Shown here one piece after another: positions 15,590 to 24,189 of a DNA stretch of 62,106 nucleotides; the stretch's first letter is position 1, and the number at the start of each line of letters is the position of its first letter. The stretch comes from Clostridiales bacterium (GTDB lineage Bacteria; Bacillota; Clostridia; Lachnospirales; Lachnospiraceae). The stretch covers positions 1 to 62,106 of the forward strand of contig JAHABX010000020.1 of NCBI GenBank assembly GCA_018376135.1, in the 5' to 3' direction. The position numbers and the translations under genes are program-made. The notes under the pieces are model-generated. The model saw only the letters and a program-made list of their open reading frames with translations. It ran no database searches and was not told where the DNA came from.

Positions 15590-16444
15590 ATGGCAAAACA
15601 GTTATTAGGTAAAGAAGTAACGGCTGCACTGAACGAGAGAATCAAGGCAGATGTGGCGGCTCTGAATGCAAAAGGAATCAAACCGACTCTGGGTATCGTT
15701 CGTGTGGGCGAGAGACCGGATGACCTTTCTTATGAGAGAGGAGCAACCAAGCGCTGCGAGACTCTTGGGGTAGAGTATAAGAAGTATCTGCTTCCGGCAG
15801 ATGTATCTCAGGAAGAGCTTCTGAAAGTCATTGATGAAGTGAATCATGATGATAACATTCACGGCGTTCTGATGTTCCGTCCGCTTCCAAAGCATATCAA
15901 TCAGACTGTAGTAGAGAATGCACTGGCGGCTGAGAAGGACGTGGACTGCCAGACCGATCTGTCCCAGGCAGGAGTATACCTTGGCAAGAAGCTTGGATTC
16001 CCGCCGTGTACACCGCAGGCATGTATGGAGATTCTGGATCATTATGGAATTGACTGTACCGGTAAGAAGGCAGTTGTGATCGGACGTTCTCCGGTCGTAG
16101 GAAAACCGGCTGCCATGATGCTGATCAAGAAGAACGCTACCGTTACGATCTGCCATACCAGAACCGTTGATATGCCGTCTGTTGCAAGAGAAGCAGATAT
16201 CCTGATCGTTGCTGCAGGTCGTGCAGGTGTGGTTGGTGCAGAGTATGTAGCTCCGGGTCAGACGGTCATTGATGTAGGCATCAACTGGAATGAAGAGCTC
16301 GGCAAGATCTGTGGAGACGTGGACTTCGCGGCAGTAGAGCCGATCGTTGACGCGATTACACCGGTTCCGGGCGGAGTTGGAAGTGTAACTACTTCTGTAC
16401 TGGTTGGACATGTTGTAGAAGCGGCAATGAGAAAATTCGCATAA
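15590..16444 (+). CDS. folD: Methylenetetrahydrofolate dehydrogenase (FolD family)
   Basis: A 284-residue FolD-fold protein with an NAD(P)-binding GRSPVVGKPAA segment near residue 165. It interconverts methenyl- and methylene-tetrahydrofolate. Tyr48 of the active site and Asp119 of KDVD are kept. The residue four after the Tyr, normally the catalytic Lys of the cyclohydrolase, is Ala52, and the usual Gln of the VQLPLP segment is Phe96. The enzyme is therefore probably dehydrogenase only, despite likely annotation as bifunctional. Its start is 10 bp after fchA. Confidence 0.9.
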   Translation: MAKQLLGKEVTAALNERIKADVAALNAKGIKPTLGIVRVGERPDDLSYERGATKRCETLGVEYKKYLLPADVSQEELLKVIDEVNHDDNIHGVLMFRPLPKHINQTVVENALAAEKDVDCQTDLSQAGVYLGKKLGFPPCTPQACMEILDHYGIDCTGKKAVVIGRSPVVGKPAAMMLIKKNATVTICHTRTVDMPSVAREADILIVAAGRAGVVGAEYVAPGQTVIDVGINWNEELGKICGDVDFAAVEPIVDAITPVPGGVGSVTTSVLVGHVVEAAMRKFA

Positions 16445-16465
16445 GCAGAATTATGTAAAAACATT

Positions 16466-16518
16466 GAAAATCCGCTGTGGGATGATTGACAGAATCATAT
16501 TCCTGCAGCGGGTTTTTT
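16466..16518 (+). terminator. Terminator after folD
   Basis: CCGCTG (16472-16477) pairs with CAGCGG (16506-16511), with an inner ATGATT/AATCAT stem, followed by six T. It closes the Wood-Ljungdahl cluster. Confidence 0.75.
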
Positions 16519-16536
16519 GTGTGCAATGGGTAAAGG

Positions 16537-16565
16537 TTGACAAAAAAGGATATTTTTCGTACAAT
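16537..16565 (+). promoter_or_regulatory. Promoter of the PucR-type regulator
   Basis: The -35 TTGACA (16537-16542) and the -10 TACAAT (16560-16565) are 17 bp apart. Confidence 0.8.
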
Positions 16566-16629
16566 TTGTATCAGGAAATGAGCCCGTACAGCAGGGCAGA
16601 GGGAAGAGACATACGAAAGAGGTGACAGC

Positions 16630-18150
16630 ATGAGAATCAGTATGCAGATATTGGCGGACCGGCTGCGGCAGAATTATCCGGACTGCAGTTTTGGTGAAAT
16701 GTCAGTGGAGATGAATCTGAAGCGCCCGCTTTTTTATCAGAATGGAACGGATTTCAGGAAGAATAAGGTGTATATTGCAAGGGAGGCAGATGTGAACAGA
16801 AGCCTTCTGATGGGGCACGGAGATAATCTGGTACTGGTGGTAGGGATGCAGCACTGCCTGCCAAAGCAGCCTGTTGACGGAGTCTGCTTTTTCCCGGAGG
16901 AGTGTAATCCGGAAGCCCTGTTTAATGTGGTGCAGAGGATCTTTGATACCTATGATGCATGGGATGAACGAATGCAGAATCTTGCTCTTTCAGAGCGGAC
17001 GCTGAAGACGCTTCTGGATGCCTCCCATCGGATCTTTCATAATCCCATCATGGTGAGCACCACAGAAGGCTTCATCATTGACTACAGCAGCCTGATGGAT
17101 ACCATGCCTGAGTTTCAGGATATCCTGCAGCATAATCAGGTGACGGTCTGCATGGAGGAGAAGGAGGAGGCACAGCCGGATGCCTTTGCCGCACAGCATT
17201 ATCAGGATCCCGTGACACAGAAGAACAATCTGTTCGTGGATATCTATGATAAGAACCGGAATACCTACCGGGTCATTCTGGTGGAAGCAACCAGAAAGCT
17301 GAAATTTTATGATGAATATCTGCTGGTGCATCTGGCGAAATATATCCAGCAGATGCTGGAAAAATACACCGTACTTCAGTCAGATATCAGCTATACCTTA
17401 GACCGGCTGCTCTCCAATATCCTGACGGATGAAAATGTGGTGGAGGCATCTATGGCGCCTCGTTTTGAAAGCTTCCACTGGTCGGAGGAGCACAGCTATT
17501 TCTGCATGAATATCCATGTATCCACGGTGGACCGGCAGAATCTGACGGTTGTCCGTTTCATATGTAATCGGATCGAAAGTCTGATGAAGGGGAGCTGCGC
17601 CTTTCTGTTGGACGAAAATATCGTGGTCTACGTGAATCTGTTCTATTTCGGAAAAGGACTGGAGGAGGCAATACAGACGGTGTCCGGCTTCCTGCAGGAC
17701 AGTTACCTGAAGGCAGGCATCAGCTATGAATTTACGGGGCTTGGGTCCTTAAAGCAATATTATATGCAGTCCAGAATTGCCCTTGAGGAGGGATTAAAGC
17801 GGTATCCGCTGCGCTGGGTGAACCGTTTTGAAGACATTGCGCTGGACTATCTGATGGGAAAGTGTACAGAAAAGCTGGAATCCCAGGTGATATGCAGTCC
17901 TGCGGTTCTGACTCTGAAAAGCTATGACCGGGAGCATAAGACCGAGTATTACGAGACCCTGCGCACTTATATCAAATGTCAGATGAATGCGGTGCAGGCG
18001 GCAAAAGCGCTGTTTATCCACCGCAGTACATTTTTGTACCGGATGGCTCATATCAAGGATCTGGTGCAGATTGAACTGGAAGATCCGGATCAGCTTCTGT
18101 ATCTGCTGCTCAGTTATAAATTACTGGATACGGAGATAAAAGTTAATTAG
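16630..18150 (+). CDS. PucR-type transcriptional regulator
   Basis: A 506-residue protein ending in the PucR-type helix-turn-helix (about residues 450-495; the AAKALFIHRSTFLYRM segment is typical). Its N-terminal two-thirds would be a sensing region whose ligand I cannot tell. Relatives control purine, sugar-acid or amino-acid use. It is transcribed alone between two good promoters, next to folD and bioY; control of either neighbour is possible but unsupported. Confidence 0.75.
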   Translation: MRISMQILADRLRQNYPDCSFGEMSVEMNLKRPLFYQNGTDFRKNKVYIAREADVNRSLLMGHGDNLVLVVGMQHCLPKQPVDGVCFFPEECNPEALFNVVQRIFDTYDAWDERMQNLALSERTLKTLLDASHRIFHNPIMVSTTEGFIIDYSSLMDTMPEFQDILQHNQVTVCMEEKEEAQPDAFAAQHYQDPVTQKNNLFVDIYDKNRNTYRVILVEATRKLKFYDEYLLVHLAKYIQQMLEKYTVLQSDISYTLDRLLSNILTDENVVEASMAPRFESFHWSEEHSYFCMNIHVSTVDRQNLTVVRFICNRIESLMKGSCAFLLDENIVVYVNLFYFGKGLEEAIQTVSGFLQDSYLKAGISYEFTGLGSLKQYYMQSRIALEEGLKRYPLRWVNRFEDIALDYLMGKCTEKLESQVICSPAVLTLKSYDREHKTEYYETLRTYIKCQMNAVQAAKALFIHRSTFLYRMAHIKDLVQIELEDPDQLLYLLLSYKLLDTEIKVN

Positions 18151-18172
18151 TAAACTGATTACATAAAAGAGG

Positions 18173-18201
18173 TTGACAATCCAAATACGGACTGGTACAA
18201 T
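18173..18201 (+). promoter_or_regulatory. bioY promoter
   Basis: TTGACA (18173-18178) and TACAAT (18196-18201) with a 17-bp spacer. Transcription would start near 18208, at the edge of the BirA operator. Confidence 0.85.
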
Positions 18202-18207
18202 AAGCCT

Positions 18208-18240
18208 ATTGTTAACTTGACAGATAAAATAGTAAACAAT
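18208..18240. promoter_or_regulatory. BirA (biotin repressor) operator
   Basis: ATTGTTAAC and GTAAACAAT form an inverted repeat with a 15-bp centre, the standard spacing of bacterial BirA operators. It covers the predicted transcription start of bioY, so biotin-loaded BirA would block initiation. BirA is not encoded in the window. Confidence 0.88.
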
Positions 18241-18251
18241 AGGAGGCAGTT

Positions 18252-18797
18252 ATGAGTAAACAATCGGATACAACAAGAAAAATGATCATGGCAGGCATGA
18301 TGACAGCGGTAGTGGCAGTCATGTCACAGATTCAGTTTCCGCTGCCATCGGGGGTTCCGGTGACGATGCAGACCTTTGCTGTTGCACTTTGTGCCTATGT
18401 GCTGGGGTGGAAATACGGACTGGTATCTACCTTTATCTATATCCTTGTGGGAGCAGTGGGAGTTCCGGTATTTGCCGGATTTTCAGGAGGAATTTCCTTT
18501 GCAGTCAGCCCGACCGGAGGGTATATCTGGGGATTCCTTCCGATGGCAGCTCTCTGTGGTCTGGGCAGTGAGAGCAGGAATAAGCTCCGTCTGTACCTCT
18601 TTTCCCTGTTGGGACTTGCAGCCTGTCATCTCTTTGGAAGCGTTCAGCTGGCAGTGACTGCAGGTCTTTCTCCGCTGGCAGCATTTGCAGTGGGATCTGC
18701 GCCGTATCTGGTGAAGGATGTGATCTGTATGGCTGCGGCATACTGGCTGTCAGGAGCGATCAGAAGAGCGCTGCAGGCATCAGGAGCGCCGGCATAG
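18252..18797 (+). CDS. bioY: Biotin transporter substrate-binding subunit BioY
   Basis: A 181-residue S component of an ECF-type vitamin transporter with about six membrane helices. The family signature is visible in the N-terminal half (QIQFPLPSGVPVTMQTF and the SPTGGYIWGF segment). It binds biotin in the membrane and would use a shared ECF energising module encoded elsewhere. AGGAGG precedes the ATG. The BirA operator just upstream confirms the substrate. Biotin is needed by the carboxylase system at 60.4 kb. Confidence 0.93.
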   Translation: MSKQSDTTRKMIMAGMMTAVVAVMSQIQFPLPSGVPVTMQTFAVALCAYVLGWKYGLVSTFIYILVGAVGVPVFAGFSGGISFAVSPTGGYIWGFLPMAALCGLGSESRNKLRLYLFSLLGLAACHLFGSVQLAVTAGLSPLAAFAVGSAPYLVKDVICMAAAYWLSGAIRRALQASGAPA

Positions 18798-18823
18798 ACG
18801 GATAATACAGGGAGGAAATGAAT

Positions 18824-19237
18824 ATGGAGCTTCGTGCTCATCATCTGATCTGTATGCCCATGTACTCCGGGCATGGCTACAGTCAGGAGTTCTGTGTACA
18901 TTTGGAACAGTGTATTGAAAAGATCAGGAATACGGAGGAACCGATCCGGGTACTGTCGTCACCGGATGAGGTCTGTGCCCATTGCCCCAATCTGCTGGAA
19001 TTATGCAGAGAAGAGGAGCGCACAAGCAGGAAGGACAGGAAGCTTCTGAAGGCGCTTGGGCTGGAATGCGGGCAGACGTATTCCAAAGAAGAGATATACA
19101 TCTGCCTTTCGCAGCATTTTACGGAGACGGTGTTTGAGCCCTCCTGTGGAAAATGCTCCTGGAGAGAACAGGGGCTGTGCAGCCATGAGCTGTGGAGGGA
19201 AAAGAGCCGGGAATTATTTCAGAAAACGACCATATAA
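18824..19237 (+). CDS. DUF1284 domain protein
   Basis: A 137-residue protein beginning with the LRAHHLICM motif of DUF1284, with eight or more cysteines (for example CAHC and CGKC) that suggest a zinc or iron-sulfur site. The function is unknown. The start at 18824 is chosen over 18818 because GGAGG (18811-18815) is 8 rather than 2 bases away. It follows bioY by 26 bp and may be cotranscribed. Confidence 0.75.
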   Translation: MELRAHHLICMPMYSGHGYSQEFCVHLEQCIEKIRNTEEPIRVLSSPDEVCAHCPNLLELCREEERTSRKDRKLLKALGLECGQTYSKEEIYICLSQHFTETVFEPSCGKCSWREQGLCSHELWREKSRELFQKTTI

Positions 19238-19241
19238 AAGA

Positions 19242-19271
19242 GGGAGCTGCTTTACTCGGAAAGCAGCTCCC
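19242..19271. terminator. Bidirectional terminator shared by convergent genes
   Basis: GGGAGCTGCTTT (19242-19253) pairs perfectly with AAAGCAGCTCCC (19260-19271) around a 6-base loop. The right arm lies inside the last codons of the ABC-F gene on the minus strand, whose stop codon is in the left arm and loop. Confidence 0.75.
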
Positions 19272-21162
19272 ATTCTTCATATAAGCCCTCCAGTTCATTC
19301 TGGATGGCATCTTTTTCCTTTGACAGCTTTGTGACCTCTGCCACGTTGGTGAAGATCTCTTCCCGGGTCAGCAGGTCGTCGATCTCCTTGTCCCGGTTTT
19401 CCAGTTCCTCGATCCGGGTCTCGACCTTTTTCAGATCGTTCTGCTTCTTGCGAAGCTGCGCCTGAAGTTCCTTTTGCTGCTTCCAGTCCAGCTTGGCTTC
19501 GGATTCACCGGACTCCACCGTGATCTGGGAAGAAACAGAGACAGCCGGATTCACCATGGTTTCTTTTTTCTCCAGATAATAATCGTAGTTGCCGATATAA
19601 TTGGTCAGGGACTGATCGGCAAGATCCAGTATCCGGGTAGCAGTGGTATTGATAAAATAACGGTCATGAGATACGAACAGCACGGTTCCGGTATAATGGT
19701 TCAGTGCATCCTCCAGAATCTCCTTGGAAACAATATCCAGATGGTTGGTGGGCTCATCCAGGATCAGGAAGTTTGCCTCGGAAAGCATCAGCTTGGCAAG
19801 GGAGACGCGTCCCCTTTCTCCGCCGCTCAGATCACCGATGCGTTTGAATACATCATCATTGGTGAATAAAAATGCTGCCAGTACATTGCGGATCTTAGTG
19901 TTGGTCAGGGTCGGATAGGCATCGGATATCTCCTCGAAAATAGTCTTTTCCATATGGAGAACATGGTGCTCCTGGTCATAATAGCCGATCTGTACCCGGG
20001 AACCCAGCGAGAATTCACCGGCATCTGCATCGATCACGCCGTTTAATATCTTCAGGATGGTGGTCTTTCCGGTTCCGTTGCTGCCGATGAGCGCCACCCG
20101 TTCTCCCCGTTTGATCTCAAAATCCAGATTGGTGAACAGCGTCTGAGGAGGAAAGGCTTTGGAAAGCCCCTGCACGGTCAGTACGTCGCTGCCGCTTAAA
20201 ATACGCGGTTCCAGATCGATACGCATATCTGCCCGTACCTCTGTGGGCTTTTCCAGCACCTCGATCTTATCCAGAAGCTTTTCACGGCTTTCGGCGCGCC
20301 GGATGGATTTTTCCCGGTTGAAGGATTTTAACTTTGCGATGACCTCCTCCTGGTGACGGATCTCCTTCTGCTGGTTCAGGTATGCCTGCATCTGTGCTTC
20401 CCGGATCATGGCTCTCTTCTGTGCATAGTCTGTGTAATTTCCGGTGAAGGAGGTCACATTTCCCTGGTCGATCTCCACAATCTTCGTGACAACCCGGTTC
20501 AGGAAGTAGCGGTCGTGGGAGACGATGATGACAGCTCCCTGATAATTAATGAGAAAGGTCTCCAGCCAGGTGATGGAATTCATGTCCAGATGGTTGGTAG
20601 GCTCATCCAGCATGATAATATCCGGACGGGACAGAAGGAGCTTGCCAAGGGAAACACGGGTCTTCTGTCCTCCGGACAGGGTGTCCACAGGCTTGGTGAA
20701 ATCCTCTTCGCTGAAACCAAGTCCCTTCAGGACCCCGATGATCTCACTTCTCCATGCATAGCCGTTTTTCTGTTCAAATTCATGAGTCAGCCGGGTGTAG
20801 CTGTCCATCAGCTCCTGAAGCCCGGCACCCTCTGTATGTTTCATGGAAAGCTCGATCTGGCGGATGCGCGCCTCCAGATCCAGTACATCCTGCTTCATGG
20901 TCAGCAGTTCGTCGAAGATGGTATTGCCGCTTTCCATCTCCTGATGCTGGGCAAGATAGCCGATGGTCTTTCCCTTCGCAATGACAGTCTGTCCCTCATC
21001 GGCAGACATTTCGTTCATGATAATTTTAAGAAGCGTGGATTTGCCTGCGCCGTTGATGCCGACAATGGCGGCTTTTTCACGTTCTTCTATATGAAAAGAG
21101 GCATTCTTGAGAACCGCATGCTCACCAAATGCCTTGCTGATATTCTGACAAGCCAGTATCAT
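19252..21162 (-). CDS. ABC-F family ATPase (YdiF-type)
   Basis: A 636-residue soluble protein with two ABC ATPase domains (GINGAGKST near residue 35 and GSNGTGKTT near residue 357), two LSGG signature motifs, a charged linker between them and a C-terminal coiled coil. It has no membrane segment. ABC-F proteins act on ribosomes, either as translation factors or as antibiotic protectors; the domain layout here fits housekeeping YdiF-like members better than known resistance proteins. It is a single-gene unit. Confidence 0.88.
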   Translation of the reverse strand: MILACQNISKAFGEHAVLKNASFHIEEREKAAIVGINGAGKSTLLKIIMNEMSADEGQTVIAKGKTIGYLAQHQEMESGNTIFDELLTMKQDVLDLEARIRQIELSMKHTEGAGLQELMDSYTRLTHEFEQKNGYAWRSEIIGVLKGLGFSEEDFTKPVDTLSGGQKTRVSLGKLLLSRPDIIMLDEPTNHLDMNSITWLETFLINYQGAVIIVSHDRYFLNRVVTKIVEIDQGNVTSFTGNYTDYAQKRAMIREAQMQAYLNQQKEIRHQEEVIAKLKSFNREKSIRRAESREKLLDKIEVLEKPTEVRADMRIDLEPRILSGSDVLTVQGLSKAFPPQTLFTNLDFEIKRGERVALIGSNGTGKTTILKILNGVIDADAGEFSLGSRVQIGYYDQEHHVLHMEKTIFEEISDAYPTLTNTKIRNVLAAFLFTNDDVFKRIGDLSGGERGRVSLAKLMLSEANFLILDEPTNHLDIVSKEILEDALNHYTGTVLFVSHDRYFINTTATRILDLADQSLTNYIGNYDYYLEKKETMVNPAVSVSSQITVESGESEAKLDWKQQKELQAQLRKKQNDLKKVETRIEELENRDKEIDDLLTREEIFTNVAEVTKLSKEKDAIQNELEGLYEEWELLSE

Positions 21163-21196
21163 AGGTTAGGTCTCCGTTCTTTTGGTATTCCTTCTT

Positions 21197-21224
21197 ATTA
21201 TAGCGAAAGTGTATAAAAAGGCAA
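21197..21224 (-). promoter_or_regulatory. Promoter of the ABC-F gene
   Basis: On the minus strand TTGCCT (21224-21219) and TATAAT (21202-21197) are 16 bp apart, upstream of the start at 21162. Confidence 0.65.
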
Positions 21225-21279
21225 GAGGCAGTTCCGGTACGCCGTCTGCAAAGTCGTTCCAGACTGGTGCAACAAGTGT

Positions 21280-21308
21280 TTGACAAAAAAAAGACAGGAG
21301 GTTATACT
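21280..21308 (+). promoter_or_regulatory. rex promoter
   Basis: TTGACA (21280-21285) and TATACT (21303-21308) with a 17-bp spacer. I see no Rex-type palindrome in it, so autoregulation is not evident. Confidence 0.8.
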
Positions 21309-21340
21309 AAGACCAGTAAATGTTTTGGGAGGCCGTATAC

Positions 21341-21982
21341 ATGGAAGAAAGACAGATATCAAAGGCGGTGATCAAGCGGCTGCCTAGGTATTATCGGTAT
21401 CTGGGAGAGATCCTGAACAGCGGCGTGGAACGGATTTCTTCCGGAGAACTCAGCAATAAGATGCAGGTGACTGCATCCCAGATCCGTCAGGATCTGAACA
21501 ATTTCGGTGGATTCGGACAGCAGGGATATGGTTATAATGTAAAGTATCTCTATGACGAGATCGGCAAGATTCTGGGCGTGAATAAGACCCATCCCATGAT
21601 CATCATCGGCGGCGGCAACTTTGGACGTGCACTTGCGAATTATGATTTTGAGAAGAACGGATTCGTGACAAAGGCAGTCTTTGATGTGCGTTCGGAGCTG
21701 GTCGGCACATCGATCCGCGGGATTCCGGTTTTGATGATGGATCAGCTGGAAGCGTATATTGCAAGAGAACATATTGAGATCGCAGTTTTGACGCTGCCCA
21801 AAAGCAAAGTGGCGGAAGCGGCAGAGCGGCTGGTGAACTGTGGCATTAAAGCGCTCTGGAACTTTGCGCATCTGGATCTGGCAGTGCCGGAGGATGTGGT
21901 AGTGGAGAATGTCCATCTGGTCGACAGTCTGATGCAGCTCTCCTACCGGATCAGCAGCTATGAGAGTGAAGACAGATCATAA
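21341..21982 (+). CDS. rex: Redox-sensing repressor Rex
   Basis: A 213-residue NADH/NAD-sensing repressor: winged helix at about residues 1-80 (RLPRYYRYL and the SSGELSNKM helix), then a Rossmann domain with GGGNFGRAL. It releases DNA when NADH rises. The start at 21341 is set by GGGAGG eight bases upstream. Two Rex-like operators in this window lie before the nickel/CODH unit and fhs, so it probably ties the Wood-Ljungdahl genes to the NADH/NAD ratio. It ends in a strong terminator. Confidence 0.93.
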   Translation: MEERQISKAVIKRLPRYYRYLGEILNSGVERISSGELSNKMQVTASQIRQDLNNFGGFGQQGYGYNVKYLYDEIGKILGVNKTHPMIIIGGGNFGRALANYDFEKNGFVTKAVFDVRSELVGTSIRGIPVLMMDQLEAYIAREHIEIAVLTLPKSKVAEAAERLVNCGIKALWNFAHLDLAVPEDVVVENVHLVDSLMQLSYRISSYESEDRS

Positions 21983-22000
21983 AAGGTATTATTCGGAAAG

Positions 22001-22025
22001 TGTGCGCTTCGGCGCACATTTTTTT
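22001..22025 (+). terminator. rex terminator
   Basis: TGTGCGC-TTCG-GCGCACA (22001-22018), with a stable TTCG tetraloop, is followed by seven T. Confidence 0.9.
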
Positions 22026-22036
22026 GACAGCGTTTT

Positions 22037-22927
22037 ATGAATGGGGGATTTCTGCAACAAATGGAGCAAGAGGAATATATTGTATTAGACCATAGGATAC
22101 TGGAATGTCTGCCCATCCGGCAGAAGCGTTCCAATAAAGGCACCTTTGGAAGGGTTCTGTGCATTGCCGGAAGCAGGAATATGGCAGGGGCGGCGTATTT
22201 GTGTGCCCATGCGGCGTACCGTACCGGCGCGGGGCTGGTCCGGGTGCTGACTCCAAAGGAAAACCGGGTCATCCTGCAGACGCTGATACCGGAGGCTGTG
22301 CTTACCACCTTTGATTCCGAAAAGCCTGACAGGGAGCTTCTTACGGAGGCGCTTCAGTGGGCGGATGTGACCGCTGTGGGACCCGGCATGGGAAAGGAAG
22401 CGTGGGCGGCAGAGTATATGGATCTGGTCCTGAGGGAATATCACAGACCGCTGGTCATAGATGCGGACGGACTGAATCATCTGGCAGCAGATGTAGGGAG
22501 GCTGAAGGCGCATGAAGGTCCGGTCATCGTCACCCCGCATGTGGGTGAGTTTGCCAGGCTGAGCGGAATTTCCATACCGGATATTCTGCCCAGGGTGCCG
22601 GAGTGTGCAGTCCGTTTTGCAAAGGAGCACCACTGTGTCTGTGTGCTCAAGGACGCGCCCACCGCGGTAGGAGACGGACAGGGAAGCGGATGGGTGAATA
22701 CAACAGGCAACAACGGCATGTCCACCGGCGGAAGCGGAGATGTGCTTACAGGTGTGATCGCAGGGCTTCTGGCTCAGAAGGCTCCGCTGACAGAGGCTGC
22801 GCTTCTTGGAGTGTGGCTTCATGGAAGAGCGGGTGATCTGGCGGCAGAAAAGGAAGGAACCTACGGGCTTCTGGCAAGACATCTGATCGAATATCTGCCG
22901 GAGGCAATGCGAAGTGTCAGGCGATGA
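22037..22927 (+). CDS. nnrD: ADP- or ATP-dependent NAD(P)H-hydrate dehydratase
   Basis: A 296-residue ribokinase-like enzyme (YjeF C-terminal type) that repairs hydrated NAD(P)H. The motifs GPGMG, DADGLN, TPHVGEFARL and the C-terminal GGSGDVLTG are all present. The epimerase half (NnrE) is not fused here. The exact start is uncertain: ATG 22037 or the in-frame ATG 22061 would both fit, since GGGGGA at 22044-22049 is a poor distance from each. Its last codons overlap the region leading into alr. Confidence 0.9.
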   Translation: MNGGFLQQMEQEEYIVLDHRILECLPIRQKRSNKGTFGRVLCIAGSRNMAGAAYLCAHAAYRTGAGLVRVLTPKENRVILQTLIPEAVLTTFDSEKPDRELLTEALQWADVTAVGPGMGKEAWAAEYMDLVLREYHRPLVIDADGLNHLAADVGRLKAHEGPVIVTPHVGEFARLSGISIPDILPRVPECAVRFAKEHHCVCVLKDAPTAVGDGQGSGWVNTTGNNGMSTGGSGDVLTGVIAGLLAQKAPLTEAALLGVWLHGRAGDLAAEKEGTYGLLARHLIEYLPEAMRSVRR

Positions 22928-22941
22928 AGGAGAGAATCGAG

Positions 22942-24129
22942 ATGAAACACTATATGAGAGTATGCGCTGAGATCAATCTGGATGCAGTGGCATATAATTT
23001 TAACAGTATGAAGGAAAATCTGGATCCGGAGACCCGGATGATCGCGGTGGTGAAGACAGACGGATACGGACACGGGGCAATCCCGATCGCCCGGACCGTA
23101 GAAAGCCTTCCGTATATCTGGGGATTTGCCACGGCTACGATTGAAGAAGCGGTCCTTCTTAGGAAGGCGGGAATCGAGAAACCGATTTTGATCCTTGGCT
23201 TTGTATTCCCGGATGCATATGAGGAGACGGTTTTTTATGATCTGAGACCTGCTGTTTTCAAACTGGGCATGGCAAGGCAGCTTTCAGAGGAAGCAGTCCG
23301 TCAGGGAAAGACCATTCATATGCATATTAAGGTGGATACGGGAATGACCCGTATCGGTTTTAAGGACAGCGAAGAGAGCGCAGATGTGGTGAAGGAGATC
23401 AGTCAGCTTCCCAATGTGGAGATCGAGGGGCTGTTTACGCATTTTTCAGAGGCAGATGAGAAGGATAAGTCCGTAACCATGGGACAGCTTGCCCGTTATC
23501 TTGCCTTTGCAGGGCTTCTGGAGGAGCGGGGCGTATATCCGGGGATCCATCACTGTGCCAACAGTGCCGGGATCTTCGATATTAAGGAATCCAGACTGGA
23601 TGTGGTGCGTGCGGGAGTGTCCATCTACGGAATGTACCCCTCGGAAGAGGTGAATAAGTTTGCCGTTCCGATCCTGCCTGTCATGTCCCTGAAGAGCCAT
23701 GTGGTCTATATTCAGGATGTTGAACCGGGAACGGCGGTCAGCTACGGCGGGACCTTTGTGGCGGAGAAGCCCATGCGCATTGCTACGATCCCGGTAGGAT
23801 ACGGAGACGGGTATCCACGGTCTTTATCCAACAAGGGCTGGGTCCTGATAAGGGGACAGCAGGCACGGATCCTGGGAAGGGTCTGCATGGATCAGTTTAT
23901 GGTGGACGTGACGGATATTCCGGACGCCGGAGAGGGAGACATGGTCACGCTGATCGGCTCTGACGGCGGAAGGGAGATCACCATGGAGGATATGGGAGAG
24001 CTGTCCGGCAGGTTCAATTATGAGCTTGCCTGCGATATCGGAAAGCGGGTTCCCCGCCGGTTCTGGAAGGATGGAAAAGTCACTGCCACACAGGATTATT
24101 TTGAAGCTACCGGAATAGAACAGGTATAG
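22942..24129 (+). CDS. alr: Alanine racemase
   Basis: A 395-residue PLP enzyme that makes D-alanine for peptidoglycan. The PLP lysine is Lys38 in the VVKTDGYGHG segment, and the second catalytic residue is the Tyr of VSYGG. The start at 22942 is set by GGAGAG eight bases upstream; another ATG at 22924 overlaps the nnrD stop. The order nnrD-alr-endoA is common in Firmicutes. Confidence 0.93.
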   Translation: MKHYMRVCAEINLDAVAYNFNSMKENLDPETRMIAVVKTDGYGHGAIPIARTVESLPYIWGFATATIEEAVLLRKAGIEKPILILGFVFPDAYEETVFYDLRPAVFKLGMARQLSEEAVRQGKTIHMHIKVDTGMTRIGFKDSEESADVVKEISQLPNVEIEGLFTHFSEADEKDKSVTMGQLARYLAFAGLLEERGVYPGIHHCANSAGIFDIKESRLDVVRAGVSIYGMYPSEEVNKFAVPILPVMSLKSHVVYIQDVEPGTAVSYGGTFVAEKPMRIATIPVGYGDGYPRSLSNKGWVLIRGQQARILGRVCMDQFMVDVTDIPDAGEGDMVTLIGSDGGREITMEDMGELSGRFNYELACDIGKRVPRRFWKDGKVTATQDYFEATGIEQV

Positions 24130-24189
24130 ACTGGAAATACTCTGACTGAAAACGCCATGAGAAGAAATGGCAGATCGGAGTGAAAGAAA

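Noticed and set aside
18208..18240. TTGTTAAC in the bioY leader as a Rex half-site
   Set aside because: The arms are 15 bp apart, which fits BirA and not Rex (4 bp), and the gene is a biotin transporter.
24130..24189. A small antitoxin gene between alr and endoA
   Set aside because: The gap of 60 bases is too short and contains only a GCCAT/ATGGC repeat.
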